Notes under the pieces: generated by a model
Told to the model about the DNA's origin: nothing
The model's input: only the letters and a program-made list of their open reading frames with translations
Databases searched by the model: none
Program-made: the position numbers and the translations under genes
NCBI GenBank assembly: GCA_024516155.1
Contig: JAJJXM010000068.1
Coordinates: forward strand, 244,295 to 308,294
Direction: 5' to 3'
From: Pyronema omphalodes
Lineage: Eukaryota > Ascomycota > Pezizomycetes > Pezizales > Pyronemataceae
Length of the DNA stretch: 64,000 nucleotides
In this document: positions 11,028-22,900 of the stretch, one piece after another
How positions within the stretch are numbered: the first letter of the stretch is position 1
How the letters are laid out: every line of letters begins with the position of its first letter

Positions 11028-12610
11028 CCTGCCCACCGCCGTGGCCGCCAGGTATTCCATGATCACTTTGGTAAGCCGATCGTCGGAAAGGATTTCCACC
11101 GCCTTCAGGCTTCCCCTCCGTCGCCGCGGCTTTCCTGTAGTTCTTTCCACCTCTTGAACGAGTACCTCGTACTCGCTTTGCCAGCTATCGCAGCCACCAA
11201 ACAGGTGACCCCGCGTTTGGCGTTCTCCGGAATCACACGACCAGCAGCGATCAGAGTCCCGTTTTTCAATGCCCAAGAGGTGCATGCCGATCAGCGCATG
11301 ACTGGAGGCAACCTGGAAGAACGTCGTGGCCCGGTGTTTCGGCACGGATTTCAGTCCGTCGCGGATTCCCCATTTCTTCCAGGGGCGGTAGGATGCGTCG
11401 AGGTTGGTGCGCTGGCGCACTCACTTAGCCGCAATCTCCTTGGGCAGCTCCCTCGCTGCGCGGTTGACATGCGCCAGCGATGTCCAGGGGAAGGGGGAGC
11501 AGGCGGGGTTTGCGCACCCGTGGAGGGGAGGGGCCAGGCAACGGTGACTCGTGCCTTGTTTTGCTGCCGGATCTGCGGCCCCGTTCTCCAGGATATCGCT
11601 GTGGCCTGGTACCCCCCGGAAGACCACTTCGATGCCAGTGAAGGTAGGGAGTTTTGGACTTTCGTCCCGGTTAGGCGTTGTAGGATCTGGCCACGGCCAG
11701 GCGCATCCGAGAGCAGCCGTTGCAGAGCGGCTTGGGCATCCGAAAGAATTGTAAGGAGCGGGGGGGGGGGGGGGGGTGGGGGGGGGCGAACAACCGAGTG
11801 GTGGTAGTTTTCCCAGTAGTCGCGCAGGGCCAGCAGGATGGCGTGGAGTTCTGCGTCATAAACCTCCGCATGTTGACCCACGCAGAAGGAGGAGGAGGTG
11901 AGTGTGCCCCGAATGTACTGGACAAGCCAGCACCGGCGGTGTCATCCATGGGGGATCCATCAGTTCAGATGCAGGCGGAGTCAAGGTTCCTCCAATGCCG
12001 AGCGCACTCTGTTGCCTCGTCCCTAGATGCGATAACAACGGTGCCTGGGAATTGCTAGGGAAGAGGAGGAAAAACTCTTTCAACGTGGTGGAAGCCTGAA
12101 CGGGTCGTCACGCGTTGGGTCAAGTGACGGATGATGTCTGCGGTCGGGGACAGGGGGCTGGAGCCAGGGGGGGCCGGGCGAGTGAGCAATTGTGCTCTGA
12201 AGCGGGCTTGGAACCGTGCACAAGGGACTCCGCTGGTCGCGTCGCGCTTTCTGCTGCCAGAAAGCCGAGCGGGATGGTTCCGAAGCAGCCGGTAGTGGCC
12301 TGTGCCTGCTTGTTGAGGATTAATTGAAGGCGGGACAGGTGACCAGCGTCTCGAGAGAGGAGGCGGCGGGCAGCGTTAATTTCAATACCATAAGTCGCGA
12401 CGGATTGCACGACTGCTTGCGGCAGATTCCCGGTGCTGCCCGCTGGGAGCCCGTATTGCCTGCAGAGCCGTGCAATTCGTGCTTGTTGCCGGGGGGCTCG
12501 GGAGAGCCATTTCTGCCTGTGCTGATTGAAGGTGAGTTTGCCGTCCAGCCTATATCCTAACCAGCGAACTGCAGTCTCAGAGTAACGAATGGAGTGAGCC
12601 CCCACCATTT
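11028..12610 (-). pseudogene. LINE: end of RT, RNase H and CCHC domain
   Basis: Minus strand. From 12610 the frame reads SIRYSETAVRWLGYRLDG, the Tad1/I-type motif after the RT palm, then the RT thumb (...LILNKQAQATTGCFGT). RNase H follows at about 11950-11420: the TDGSPMDDTAGAG start, then AEVYDAELHAILLALRDY and LTILSDAQAALQRLL with catalytic E and D. VPGHSDILENGAAD lies in another frame. The end carries CWSC...RGHLFGGC, a CX2CX9HX4C knuckle. At least one frameshift and a TGA just before the RNase H start show that it is dead. A 27-base G-run (11760-11786) falls in a proline stretch of RNase H. Confidence 0.85.
11760..11786 (+). repeat. Poly-G tract (G17-T-G9)
   Basis: A long uninterrupted G run inside the LINE RNase H region. 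It could form G-quadruplex structure. Its exact length is prone to sequencing error, which may itself cause the apparent frameshift in that domain. Confidence 0.9.
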
Positions 12611-14019
12611 TGTCACACCCTAAAATGTGTGAGGATAGAATTGGTATCATATATAACGCAATGGAGAATATGGCAAACTCGACAGAGAATGAATAGTCAG
12701 TTAGTATCCCGGGCCGGAACCCCCAGATGAGCTCCGACAAGCCACGTCACGTGATTCATGACTTTCCGATAGGACCTCACGAGGATCCCGGCCCGAGGCG
12801 TCGCAACTATTATTCAATGTCAGTTTGGGAGGATTCAGAAGAGAAGAGATTTTGGAACACTTACCTCATGGGTGTCGACTTACCCTTGAGCAACTACGAA
12901 CGACGCTGATGGAGAACAAAGACGAAGACGAAAGGACACCTCCTTATACTTGAGGAGTGTTCGGAAGTTCACGGCTACAAAGGGGTCTGCATCGGAAGAG
13001 AGTTCCAAGGATGTGCAGAGCGGTGCGAAGAAATCATCCGGTGTTACTTAGTTGGGTGAATGGTCAGCCAGGAAGATAAGGCAGAGTCTAGTCGGCAAAC
13101 AGGAGTGGGGCTATGGACAAGGGTCAAGATTGCTAAGGCATGAGACGACGTCCATAAGCATGCAACCCTCTCAAGGAAACTGTTTGGTGGAACCGATATG
13201 ACGCGCCCTTAGGCTATTGACTACCAACAAAGGAACAGCTCGGCGTTTGCATCCACACCAGGGTGTGGCTGCGCCCAAGTGCGCGCAGGTGGAGCCATAA
13301 TGACATCACACAAGAATGTGTCGGAGTAATGCACTCCGGTAGGGCATGGATGCCTTATGATGTCAGAATCCTCCATTCGCAATCGAGATTCTCTAGTGAG
13401 ATCTATAATAGCACGACTCACAAGATAAATGACTCACATGTTATTTGTCAGAGGAGTTCATGCATTATGCAGTCAAGGGGAGTTGCCCTCCCATATGACT
13501 CATAACCCTGACACCTGATTGGAAGGTGTGGTAGTACAGAGAGGAATGTCAAGGATTAGTCTGACGATAGCAAGCATCATGCAAGCAAGTAATCAATATG
13601 ATTACGCACTTCGTATGATGCAATCTATCAGCAGATGCGTCTCAGAAATGACTCTTGTCTTATCTCCTAGGCTCAGTTTGGAAGTTGGTTCCCTAGGAAG
13701 TCTGGGCGAACTTGTGGGCGAAAGTCTATAAAAGAGCCTTTGTCTTCCCTCTCTCTCCTCTAGCATCAACCATTTGATCCTCTACGCGACGATACCTATG
13801 ATCACCAACGAATACCTCCGAAGACAACCCTTAAGTTTATTCCGCCTGTGATCGATTAATTCTCTTCCTAGCTTTATCTTTGGATAAGCTCTATTAGTTC
13901 TTGGCAACGAAGTGTCTGTCTGTTCTTGGGGACGAAGTGTCTGTCAACACTGAGAACGAAGCACTAGAGATACAATCGGATAAAGCCTCTGCATAGTCGA
14001 AGCTGTGCCCAGGTTCACA
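12611..14019 (+). mobile_element. Solo LTR, family A, copy A2
   Basis: TGTCACACCC...GGTTCACA, 1409 bp, inverted relative to A1. TATAAAAG at about 13728-13735 gives plus orientation. It interrupts the LINE between the RT palm and SIRYSETAVRW. Unlike A1 and A3, the flanking 5-mers differ (CATTT and GTTAC), so either the flanks have mutated or it arose by recombination between two A insertions. No coding sequence. Confidence 0.85.
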
Positions 14020-14374
14020 GTTACCATGGGAGAATCGGGGTTCGGAGGGGAACGTCGCCGAGAAAACACAATCGCTTCCGTTTTCTCTGAATCGAACACC
14101 ACCGCGTTCGCCACGCTCCACGTGAGGCAAAGGGACGTGCACCGATCTAGTTTGACAGTGACGTCAGTCGCTGACGCGCCCGACACCAGCCAAGTAACGT
14201 CATCCACAAATGACAGCCCCAGCGTTCCCTCGACCTCTGCCTCAACCAACCTCGCCAGGTCAGCGACGTACCACAAAAACAGTATCGGAGACACCGGGGA
14301 GCCCTGAGGTAGGCCAGTGTCGGTATCAATTGGGTCTCCGGAGTCCCCCGCAAGAAAAATGTCCATCCTTCAGC
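14020..14374 (-). pseudogene. LINE: central RT palm
   Basis: On the minus strand this piece encodes MDIFLAGDSGDPIDTDTG, followed by the canonical LINE RT motif GLPQGSPVSPILF and the catalytic SFVDDVTWL (F-x-D-D box), then KTEAIVFSRRRSPP. It continues directly from ...TSFMEGR in the 29645-30144 piece once B1 and one 5-bp target copy are removed, and runs into the 11028-12610 piece after A2. The catalytic Asp pair is intact in this segment, but the element as a whole is fragmented. Confidence 0.88.
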
Positions 14375-14905
14375 TGTCACGGCACACGCCTGACAAGTTG
14401 TTGTGTTGTTGCGTTGCCATTGTGTCGCTGTTGTCGTTGTGTTGTTGTCGTTGTGTGTTGTTGTTGTCATTGTGTGTTACTGATGTGTGCTGTGCCGTTG
14501 AACTTGATGATGGATTGATGATGGATAACGTCCCACGAGCTGTAGGAGCTGTGGCGTTGCAGGTTGGATGATGGGGAACGGAAGTCAAACATGTTGCGAT
14601 GTTGGTTGTCGGCCCAGCAAGAGTGCTGGCCGCTTTCTGTTAATAAGAAGGCTTGCCTCCCCGTCGTTGTAGTTCTCCATCGAACGACTTGTGCTTCTTC
14701 CTGTCATTTTATAAGGAATCACAATCTCTTCTCTCCGCAAGACTTACGTCACTCTTGTCCTTGTCCTTGTCCTTGTTTCGTGTGCCCACCGTTCGTCGAG
14801 CACTTCGGTCCCTGTTTCTCCATTTCGGCTCCCGGAGCCTTGCCTAGCCCTGACCCCCCGGTAGTGTTCAGTGTGTCCTTCGAACTTCTGTTCAGGTTCC
14901 GGACA
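14375..14905 (+). repeat. B1 5' LTR
   Basis: 531 bp, TGTCACGGCACACG...CCGGACA. Contains the TTG-rich upstream block, the AGCAAGAGTGCT hairpin and the fold-back primer region near 14680 (one mismatch in this copy). The predicted primer-binding stretch follows at about 14908-14916. Confidence 0.9.
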
Positions 14906-14937
14906 TTACGTTCGATCACTCAGTTCGACCTGCACGC

Positions 14938-15252
14938 ATGAACCAAACCGGTTCTGCCTGGACCCATACTTCAAATCAAGCCCTGGAAAACTATACTTTA
15001 CCTGAGTCATTTGAAATTCCCAGCCGTTTCCCTGGTGTCATCCGAAGAACCATCCGAAGAGCAGAGAATCTTGGCTACCTTGTCATCCGTTGGCAGCTCC
15101 AGGTTTACGCTTACCAGGAGTACCATCAACACACCATCAAGCATAAGCCAACTTTCCGAACCAACAGAGATGAACGTAAAAATGATTGCAGAAGGCCACT
15201 AGCAACAAATCGTCAACGCCCAGTCCATGACCCAGTTCCCGGATGGTCATGA
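14938..15252 (+). pseudogene. B1 ORF0 (leader ORF upstream of gag)
   Basis: Begins MNQTGSAWTHTSNQAL and aligns throughout with the ORF0 of copies B2, B3 and B4 (MNPTGSAWTYALKQALE..., ...VVRWELQDYTYQE...). In this copy the terminal TAA is changed, so the frame runs on into gag sequence out of phase. Function unknown: it might be the N-terminal part of Gag or a separate leader peptide. Several radical substitutions show decay. Confidence 0.6.
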
Positions 15253-16523
15253 ACCTGTTACATTTACCAAACAATTAGCCCAATCGATCCTGGATGCCCA
15301 GGAGCACGCCACCGGCTACATCTTGAACGATCTTACCGAGGCCCCCGCCTCCCGCACCAGCACCCGCGTCTCGGGCCCTATCGCTTCCCGGGCCCTGAAA
15401 CCCCCAACCATCGCACCCCCCACCCCTGTCGGTATCCAGACCCGGTCCGTACAGGTGTACCCTAACAGACCAGACAGAATCACACAAGCCGCTGCGCCAT
15501 CAACCCCAGCCCCAGCCACAGCACCAGCCCGGGCCCCCGCCGCAATTATCGCCCAGTCCCGAGACTCCCCCCCCGAGACCAGGAAATCCTCATGACTTCT
15601 GGAGAGCAAGCGGATGTAAATGAAAACCCGTATCATGAGAGGGAAATCACCCGTCAACGTACCCTCATCAAGGCATTGCTCGCCTCTCCCGGGATCTGAG
15701 TTACCGGCGATAAGATTTCGGACACACCAACCTTTGATGGCTCCAACGAGGAAGACCTCCGCCGATTTGTTTCCCTGCTTTGGACCAGGTTGGAAGGTGA
15801 TGAATTGCGCTTCCCGACCCCCCACAAACGAATTTCAGACGCGATGGGACGTCTCCGCTGACGCGCCCTCGATCAGATCCTCCCATACATCAAGGACAAT
15901 GGGAACCGCTGGGCCCTGAATGATGTCCAAGATGTCATCAAAACTCTGGAACAGACCTTCGGAGACCCGGACGAGCGCGCAACAGCTCGTTTCAAACTCC
16001 AGAACCTCCGCCAGAACAATCAGGAGTTTTCCGACTACCACGCCAAGTTCTCCCACCTGGTTCCCGAACTGGGTTGGGACGAAGCTGCTACTATGGACGC
16101 CCTGAGGAATTGTCTGTCCATCGAACTACACGATAAGCTGGTTGGCGCACCCACCACCGCCACCATGCACGAGTTCGTCGATCAATGACAGAAGATGGAC
16201 TCCTAATTGAGAGCCCTTGAGAACCTTCGGAAACTGCACACCAACCGTGGGCCAGCCAAACCTACTACCACCACCACCCCCGCAACAAGCCGCACCACCC
16301 CTGTTCCCAGCCAACGACCGCCTCTTCCAGTAAACAGGCCACTGCCCAAGGACCCCACCAAAAACTGTCCGCACGAGAGCGCGCTACTCGTCTATCGGAA
16401 GGTCGTTGTCTTTACTGCGGTAGCCTCGGCCACATGGCAGCCTCGTGCCCTGCAAAGACGAATTTTAACGTCGCAAGCATGGAATTGTTGGATGGAGAGG
16501 AGGACGTTTCGGGAAAAGAGTAA
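15170..16523 (+). pseudogene. B1 gag remnant
   Basis: Aligned to the intact gag of B4. The ATG at 15170 starts MNVKMIAEGH and hits a TAG where B4 has Trp. Further stops and shifts follow (for example near 15700, 15860 and 16187). The capsid-like region and the zinc knuckle YCGSLGHMAASC are recognisable. The G GGA AAA slippery heptamer at 16511-16517 and the TAA at 16521-16523 are preserved. Confidence 0.85.
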
Positions 16524-18183
16524 GCCAGCCGCAGGAAGATGGCTCTGCCGCTGGGAGTGCGATTATTGCAGACACGTTATTATCATCAGGAGCAAGTTTT
16601 AAAGGAGAATTAGAATGCAGACATCTTGTTCTCTCTTGTTCCTTGTTCCTTCATAACCACTGCGTGAAGACAGTAGCGCTCGTCGACTGCGGCGCCACTG
16701 GCATTGCATTCGTGGACCGCAATTTCACCCGCCTTCACAAACTCCCCTTGACACCCTTACCCACAGCCCGAACGGTCGAAGTGATTGACAGCCGACCAAT
16801 CTCCTCGGGAAAGATTACCCACCTTGCCCAAGTAGAGTGCACCATCAATGGTCACTCGGAAACCCTCCCTATGTTCGTTACCAAGTTAGGCCACTATCTG
16901 GTGCTGCTAGGCATCCCCTGGCTGAAAAAACACGACGTAATGATCAGCTTTAGGTCCAACACTGTGAGTTTTGATACTCAATATTGCCTGAGGAACTCTA
17001 CCCCGTTGCCAGTAAGCACGACCGGTGTCGAGGTCCTGGACCCGAGGCCCCCTCCCATCATCCATGAGCCCAACACAGATATCATGCCGGAACTGGAAAA
17101 CCCGGTCCCCGACCCCCCGGACGACCCACCGATAGCAATTTCCAGCCTGACCATCTCCGGTTTCAAAGAGATGGTAGAAGACGAGAGTCTGATGGTCTTT
17201 TCGCTATCCGTGGATGAAATCACCGTAGCCTTAGAGGACAGACCCCCCCTCACAGATGAAGAATTAAGGCACATGATCACCGAAGAATACCAGGACTACC
17301 TCGAGCTGTTCAAGGACGTCAATGCGCAGGAAATCCCCCCACACCGACCTTACGACCACAAGATCCCATTGAAAGAGGGATTCATCCCCCCCTTTGGTCC
17401 CCTATACTCATTGTCGCGCAACGAGTTGCCAACACTAAAAGCCTGGCTAGACGAGAATCTGGAAAAGAGCTTCATACAATGCTCTCAATCGTCAGCCGCC
17501 TCCCCTATACTATTCGTGCAGAAATGGGATGGATCTATACGCTTGCGCGTGGATTACCGAACATTGAATGAAGCGACCGAAAAGCATCGGTTCCGGTTAC
17601 CGCTGATGCAGGAAATGATGATGAATCTTCGCCGGGGCCAGTATTTTACAACCCTGGACGTCCGGAGCGCCTATAACCTGACTAGGATGGCAGAAGGTGA
17701 AGTATGGAAAACGGCATTCCACATGAGGTACGGATTGTTCGAATCGAAAGTGATGCCCTTTGGGCCTAACGCACCCGCCGATTTCCAGGCGTTCATCAAC
17801 GATGTACTGCCACCATATTTAGACCAGTTCTGCACAGCGTATCTGGACGATATCCTCGTCTTCTCAGAAATGAAAACCAATCACACATCGCATGTCCGGA
17901 AAATCTTGGAGCGACTTCAGCAAGAAAAACTGCATTTGAAACCAGAGAAATGCAAGTTCGCAAAACCTGAAGTTCAATACCTGGGGTATAATATCGGCCG
18001 CGACGGCACTTCTATGATGGATTCCAAAATGGCGATGGTCAGAGACTGGCAGGAACCGGCCAACTTAGAACAGGTTCAAGAATTCCTCCGATTCGCAGAT
18101 TTTTACCGACGGTTCATTAAAGACTACTCGAAAGTGGTCCGCCCCCTGACGGCTTTAACCAAAAAACAAGATGGCAAAGCCAT
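16517..18183 (+). pseudogene. B1 pol, part 1: protease and reverse transcriptase
   Basis: A frame of more than 1.5 kb (16643-18183) is open. Protease with active-site DCGATG (about 16687-16704), then the conserved linker, then RT with LDVRSAYNLTRMAEGE, MPFGPNAPADFQAF and the catalytic AYLDDILVFSE (about 17838). Substitutions at normally fixed positions (LRVDYRTLN, FGPNAP) indicate loss of constraint. It is cut at KKQDGKA-I by element C and resumes at 25921 with IPFTWGKDQQ. A shift near 16620-16640 separates it from the gag junction. Confidence 0.88.
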
Positions 18184-18995
18184 TATCAGAATCCGTATCC
18201 ACAGTTACTAACGACAGGCAGCGCGGGGGTTTCGGCGGCGAGGAGGGCGGCAGGGGGTTAGGTAAGGCTGGTAAGTTGGGAATGTGCAAGGGTTTGGCTG
18301 GGAAATCACAGGTGAGTTTCGAAGAGATGGGGATATCACAAGGGAACTTTTTGTAGATAGGATTGTAGTAAATAGAAACTTGATTGCGTGAAGAAATAAA
18401 CTACATACAAATTTCCTCCTCCTATACTTGCTCCTGCATGACTCGTGACTCAGCATTCTCCGCCTGCGGAGAATGCCCTCAATGCTAACCGCCGTGATAA
18501 CTACATACATGACCAACATCCCCCACCATTTGCCAACCGCCGTAATTCCAAATAAGAAAACAAGGGAACAATACATACCAAGGATAATTAACCGCCGTGA
18601 TTCCGAATAATAATAGCAAAGAAAGAGTACATACCAAAAGAGATAACTACCTGGCTAACCGCCGTGATTCCAAATAACAAAGAAAGAGTACATACCAAAA
18701 GAGATAACTACCTGGCTAACCGCCGTGATTCCAAATAATAAAGAAAGAGTACATACCAAAAGAGATAAGTAAAAGATTCCAACATTTTCCTAGCCGCCGT
18801 GATACCTAAAATAAATTCAAATAATAAATGACTCCGAACATATGAAAATCCCCGGCAAGGGGCCCAGCCCCTTGCCCTAACCCTATCCCTATCACTTCAT
18901 GATGGCGTAGCAGGTTGCTAGGGTGATGGCAACCACCCATAGCCCTGCGGTGGTGACGGCGGGGGCCAGGAGCATGTCACGGGAGCGTTGTGACA
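18184..18995 (-). repeat. C 3' LTR
   Basis: 812 bp. Contains about four ~60-bp tandem units (GCCGTGATTCCAAATAA...GAGATAACTACCTGGCTAA, 18527-18770). Its first ~100 bp (minus strand, 18995-18892) also encode the C-terminus of ORF3. Confidence 0.92.
18527..18770. repeat. ~60-bp tandem repeats inside LTR C (3' copy)
   Basis: Units share ACCGCCGTGATTCCAAATAA and AAAGAGTACATACC. The same array is present in the 5' LTR at about 25452-25697. Confidence 0.85.
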
Positions 18996-19959
18996 TAAGC
19001 CCCCCCCTCCAGACCGAGACTCCGGCGAGGCCGTAGGCAGTCCCCAACGCGGGCCTCCGGATGGGGGACCGTCCCCGATACTGCCTTCCCCAACGTCGGC
19101 GACGTACGACGTCCTGGGTGATGTCCTCGAGGACATAAGGCGATATTTGCTCTTGTTGGTGTCCCAAGGGGGGCGCCGTTATTTGTTCTTGTTGGTGCCC
19201 TAAGGAGAACGGGGGTATTTGATCTTGTTGGTGCCCTGAGGCGGGGGGCTCCGGGGGATCCGAACAAGGGGCGGATGTCAGGTCGTTGGTTGGTCGGCAG
19301 TCGATGATGGGGAGATGCTGTTCCGGCTCCGCTGTCTGATAGAAAGACAGGTTGATCGCTACCTTCTCGTGGTCCGAGGGTCCGGTCATCATAATCACTG
19401 GGAGTTGGAGTCGGATCGTATGGATGGTGGGGTCCTCCGATTCCAGTTTGCGGGGACGGGGTGGTTCGTTTTCCTGATTTTCCGTAGGGACGGGAGGTTC
19501 CTTTCCTGTCTCGGGCTCGTCCTTGCAGGGTGGTATCGTTGCCTGGGTCTCTGTGGGGGGTTTCCATCCCCTGATGCCGCATCTCTGGTCGTGTCAGTCT
19601 TTGTTGACCAGGAATTTGCACACATTGCAGAGTCTCTTTCCTTTCTGCCATGCCTTGCAGGCTTTTTGCGGGTCCATCCTTCGATGTCGGATCACCCATT
19701 CTAACTCGGGGTCATGTAACTGCCCGCAGCTACATGATTTTTTCATGCGTGCCGCAATTGCTTGCGCCACCGCTGGGAAATGATTGTTGTCTAGTTTCGA
19801 TTGGAGGTGAATGGAGCAGGAGTCGTTGTTGCAGAACGACCAGTGTAGTTCTGCGTGCGGGATCATGGGGTGGGGGGATTTCTTTTCTGCCGGGGGAGTA
19901 GGGGTTCGGTACCAGCCCAAAGAGGACGGGGGGTCCTCGGAGTTCGTTCTATCGTCCAT
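18892..19959 (-). pseudogene. C ORF3: Cys/His-rich protein with C-terminal membrane segment (one nonsense codon)
   Basis: Starts at the ATG that overlaps the pol stop (TAATG; ATG at 19959) in the -1 phase relative to pol. The N-terminal domain has WSFCNNDSCSIHLQSK, then CSCGQLHDPELEWVIR, then KACKAWQKGKRLC-x2-C-KFLVN. This matches the ORF3 of element D residue for residue at all Cys/His positions. A TGA at 19596-19594 (Gly in D) interrupts one otherwise continuous 355-codon frame. A proline-rich middle with GHQQEQI repeats follows. The last ~34 codons, including the hydrophobic DMLLAPAVTTAGLWVVAITLA, lie inside the LTR. No known family is recognised. It occupies the env position, but no signal peptide or fusion motif is seen. 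Confidence 0.8.
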
Positions 19960-22900
19960 TACAGCTGAGGGGCAGGTTCATTAGGGTACTTGTGGTGGAA
20001 TTGGGTGATGGCGTCGGGGGAGTTTTGGAAATTGTCGGCGGGGTACCAGGTCGTATCGGGGTTGTGGAAACCAGTCCACTTGACTCGATATTGGATCTGT
20101 CCCCGGTGGCGTCGAGAATCCAATATCTCTTCAACTTCCCACTCTTCCTCGTCGTCGAGGATAATCGGTAGCGGAGGGGGCTGAACATGGCCTGGGATGG
20201 TGGTCGAAGTAGGTTGAGACGGTTCTAGAAGGGAGATGTGAAATACTGGATGGATCTTTGCGTTTGGGGGGAGGTCCAGCTTATAAGCTCGCAACCCTAC
20301 CTTAGACAAGATAGTGTAGGGGCCCAATAGCTTGTAATCGAGCTTGCTGGAGGGTCGGGTGGTTTTCACATTCTTCCTCTTCAGCCAGACCCGATCTCCC
20401 ACTCGAAGGACCGGATCCGGGTGTCGATGCCGGTTCGCCTGTTCTGCATGAGCAGTCTGGGCATAGTGGACCTCTGCCCTCAGATCCTCGTGAAGTCGGT
20501 TGAGGGCGCCAACATATTTGGAGACCTCGGGGTTTCCTTCCGCGACTTCACCCAGCGGTTGGGTAAAACGGGGATGATATCCGTAATTTGCGAAGAAGGG
20601 GGACACCTTGGTCGTTCCTGAGCGTGAGTTGTTGTAGCAGAACTCCGCCATAGGAAGGAGTTGGTTCCAATTGTTCTGTTGGTAGTTACAATACGCCCTG
20701 AGGTATTGTTCGAGGATCGCATTGACCCTCTCTGTCTGTCCGTCGGACTCTGGGTGAAACGCCGTACTCAGGTTCCTCGAGGTCCCCATTGCCTCCATAA
20801 CCCTCTTCCAGCACTGAGAGGTGAATAGGGACCCCCGATCCGAGATGATGCTGCTGGGGAGTCCGTGGGCCCGTACCACATTTGTGAGGAAACCCGTCCG
20901 CAAGTGCCCTGGGCCCCATAGTGTCTTTACATGCTACGAAGTGCGCCATCTTCGTGAAGCGGTCCACAATCACCCATATCGTATTCATTCCCCCATCTCC
21001 GGAAGACCTGTGATAAAATCCATGGAGATGGATTCCCATGGTCTTTCTGGAATCTGTAATGGTCGTAAGAGACCGAAGGGGGCGTGCTTAATGGGCTTGA
21101 TACGTTTACAGGTATCACAGTAGTCGACATATCGAGTCACATACTGTCGTTGTTGTGGCCAATAAAAACTTCGGCTGACCAACTCCAAGGTTCTTGCCCT
21201 TCCCGGATGCCCCACGGCTTGGGAGTCGTGATGTTGTCGTGAAATTTGTAACCTCAGGTCGTCGTCATCAGGGACCCATATCAATCCCTCGTATAGGAGT
21301 AACCCATCCTTTTCCTCGCATAACCCCAAGGGAACCCTATTGTCTCGGGTTATCCCTTCCCGAAGTTTGCGGATTGCCTCCTGAAGTTCTGTATCGGTTT
21401 CCGTCTTCTTCCGAATTTTGGTGATGAGGGGGGTGTCCGGGGTGAGTGTGATGAGGGGGGTTTCCGGGGTGAGTGTTATCAATTGTGTCCCGTTCACATG
21501 AAAGACTTCCTGGGGAAGGAGGACTCGGCTTCGATTCTGCCGGTGCTTCATCTCCCCTTCCCAGGGAGAGTCTCCTGACTCTCGGGACAATATGTCGGGT
21601 TTTCCTGCCAACTTCCCCGCACGATACGTGATCGTGAAGTCATGGTTAGCCAGTTGTTCCGCCCATCGGGCTTGTCGGAGGTTGAGGTCCCTCTTCGTTT
21701 GCCAATACTCTAGGTTTTTATGGTCTGACAGTATCCGGATACTGTGTTTTGTCGATTTGCAGTATGTCGACCATTTGTCTAATGCTTCCACTATTGCCAG
21801 GAGCTCCTTATCGTGGATGTCATAATTGAGCTCCGCTTCTTTTAATTTTCTTGAAAAATAGGCAAGGGGGTGCAGTACGTTGGAGTCAGTCGGGTTGTGA
21901 GCAGACTGCCCCGATGGCATAGTCTGAGGCGTCTGTTTCCAGGGTGAGTGGCTGATCCGGGTCGAAATGTTGCAGGATCGGTTGGGCATATCATTGCCGT
22001 TTTGAGTTGCTCAAAGGCCCGTTGTGTCTCGTCGTTCCATTCCCAGGGTACCTGTTTCTTCGTCAATCGTGTCTAATGGCGTGGTGATCTTGCTGAAATC
22101 CCGGATGAATCGACGGTAGAAATTGGCGAACCCCAGGAAACTTTGGACTCCCTTCACATTCACCGGTTCCTTCCATTCCTTAACCGCCCTAATTTTCTCG
22201 GGGTCCATCTGCAACCCTGTGGGGGAGATGATGTATCCCAGATATTCCGTCTTTTTCGTGTGGAATTCACATTTCGAGGGTTTCAGGGTCAGTCCTACGT
22301 CCCTTAACCTCTCCAGGACCATGCGGACGTGTCTCCGATGCTCCACCATATTATCCGAGTAAATCAATATGTCGTCGAGATAGGCGATGCAGAAGATGTC
22401 GAGGTAATCACTTAAGACTTCGTTCATCCATCGTTGAAACGAAGCTGGAGCATTTGTCAAGCCAAACGGCATCACCAAATACTCGTATAGACCGTACTTG
22501 GTACGGAACGCAGTTTTCCATTCATCTCCTGTGGCTATTCGGAGGTTATGGTATGCATCTCGCACATCCAACTTGGTATAGATCTTGGCGTTGGAAAGTC
22601 TATCCAACGCTTCCCCTATCAGCGGGAGTGGGGTGCGATCTTTGATTGTGATTTCGTTGAGTCGTCGGTAGTCGACGCATAATCGTAAGGTACCATCCTT
22701 TTTCTTAACGAAATGGATTGGGGCTCCCGCTGGAGACGTCGACCGTCGGACCCAACCCCTTCTTTCATTCTCTTCCAAGTAATCCCTCAATACTCGCAGG
22801 CCCTTCCTCATCGAGGGCTCGCAGGGGTTCGAACGGCGGAATCTTTCCTTCCATCAAGGGGATCCGGTGGTCATGATGTCGGTGCGGAGGCAACCCTACC

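Noticed and set aside
11022..11807. 261-codon plus-strand ORF
   Set aside because: Shadow of the minus-strand LINE RNase H and CCHC region; the minus strand carries the conserved motifs.
12120..12740. Minus-strand ORF starting inside LTR A2
   Set aside because: Only the part from 12610 downward is LINE reverse transcriptase; the first ~43 codons are LTR sequence fused by chance.
12604..14028. ACCAT on both sides of A2 as a target duplication
   Set aside because: The copies are offset by two and four bases from the LTR ends, so they do not fit a normal integration; A2 was left without a confirmed duplication.
18527..18770. CRISPR-like regularly spaced repeats
   Set aside because: Simple tandem ~60-bp units within an LTR, present in both LTRs; no spacers of unique sequence.
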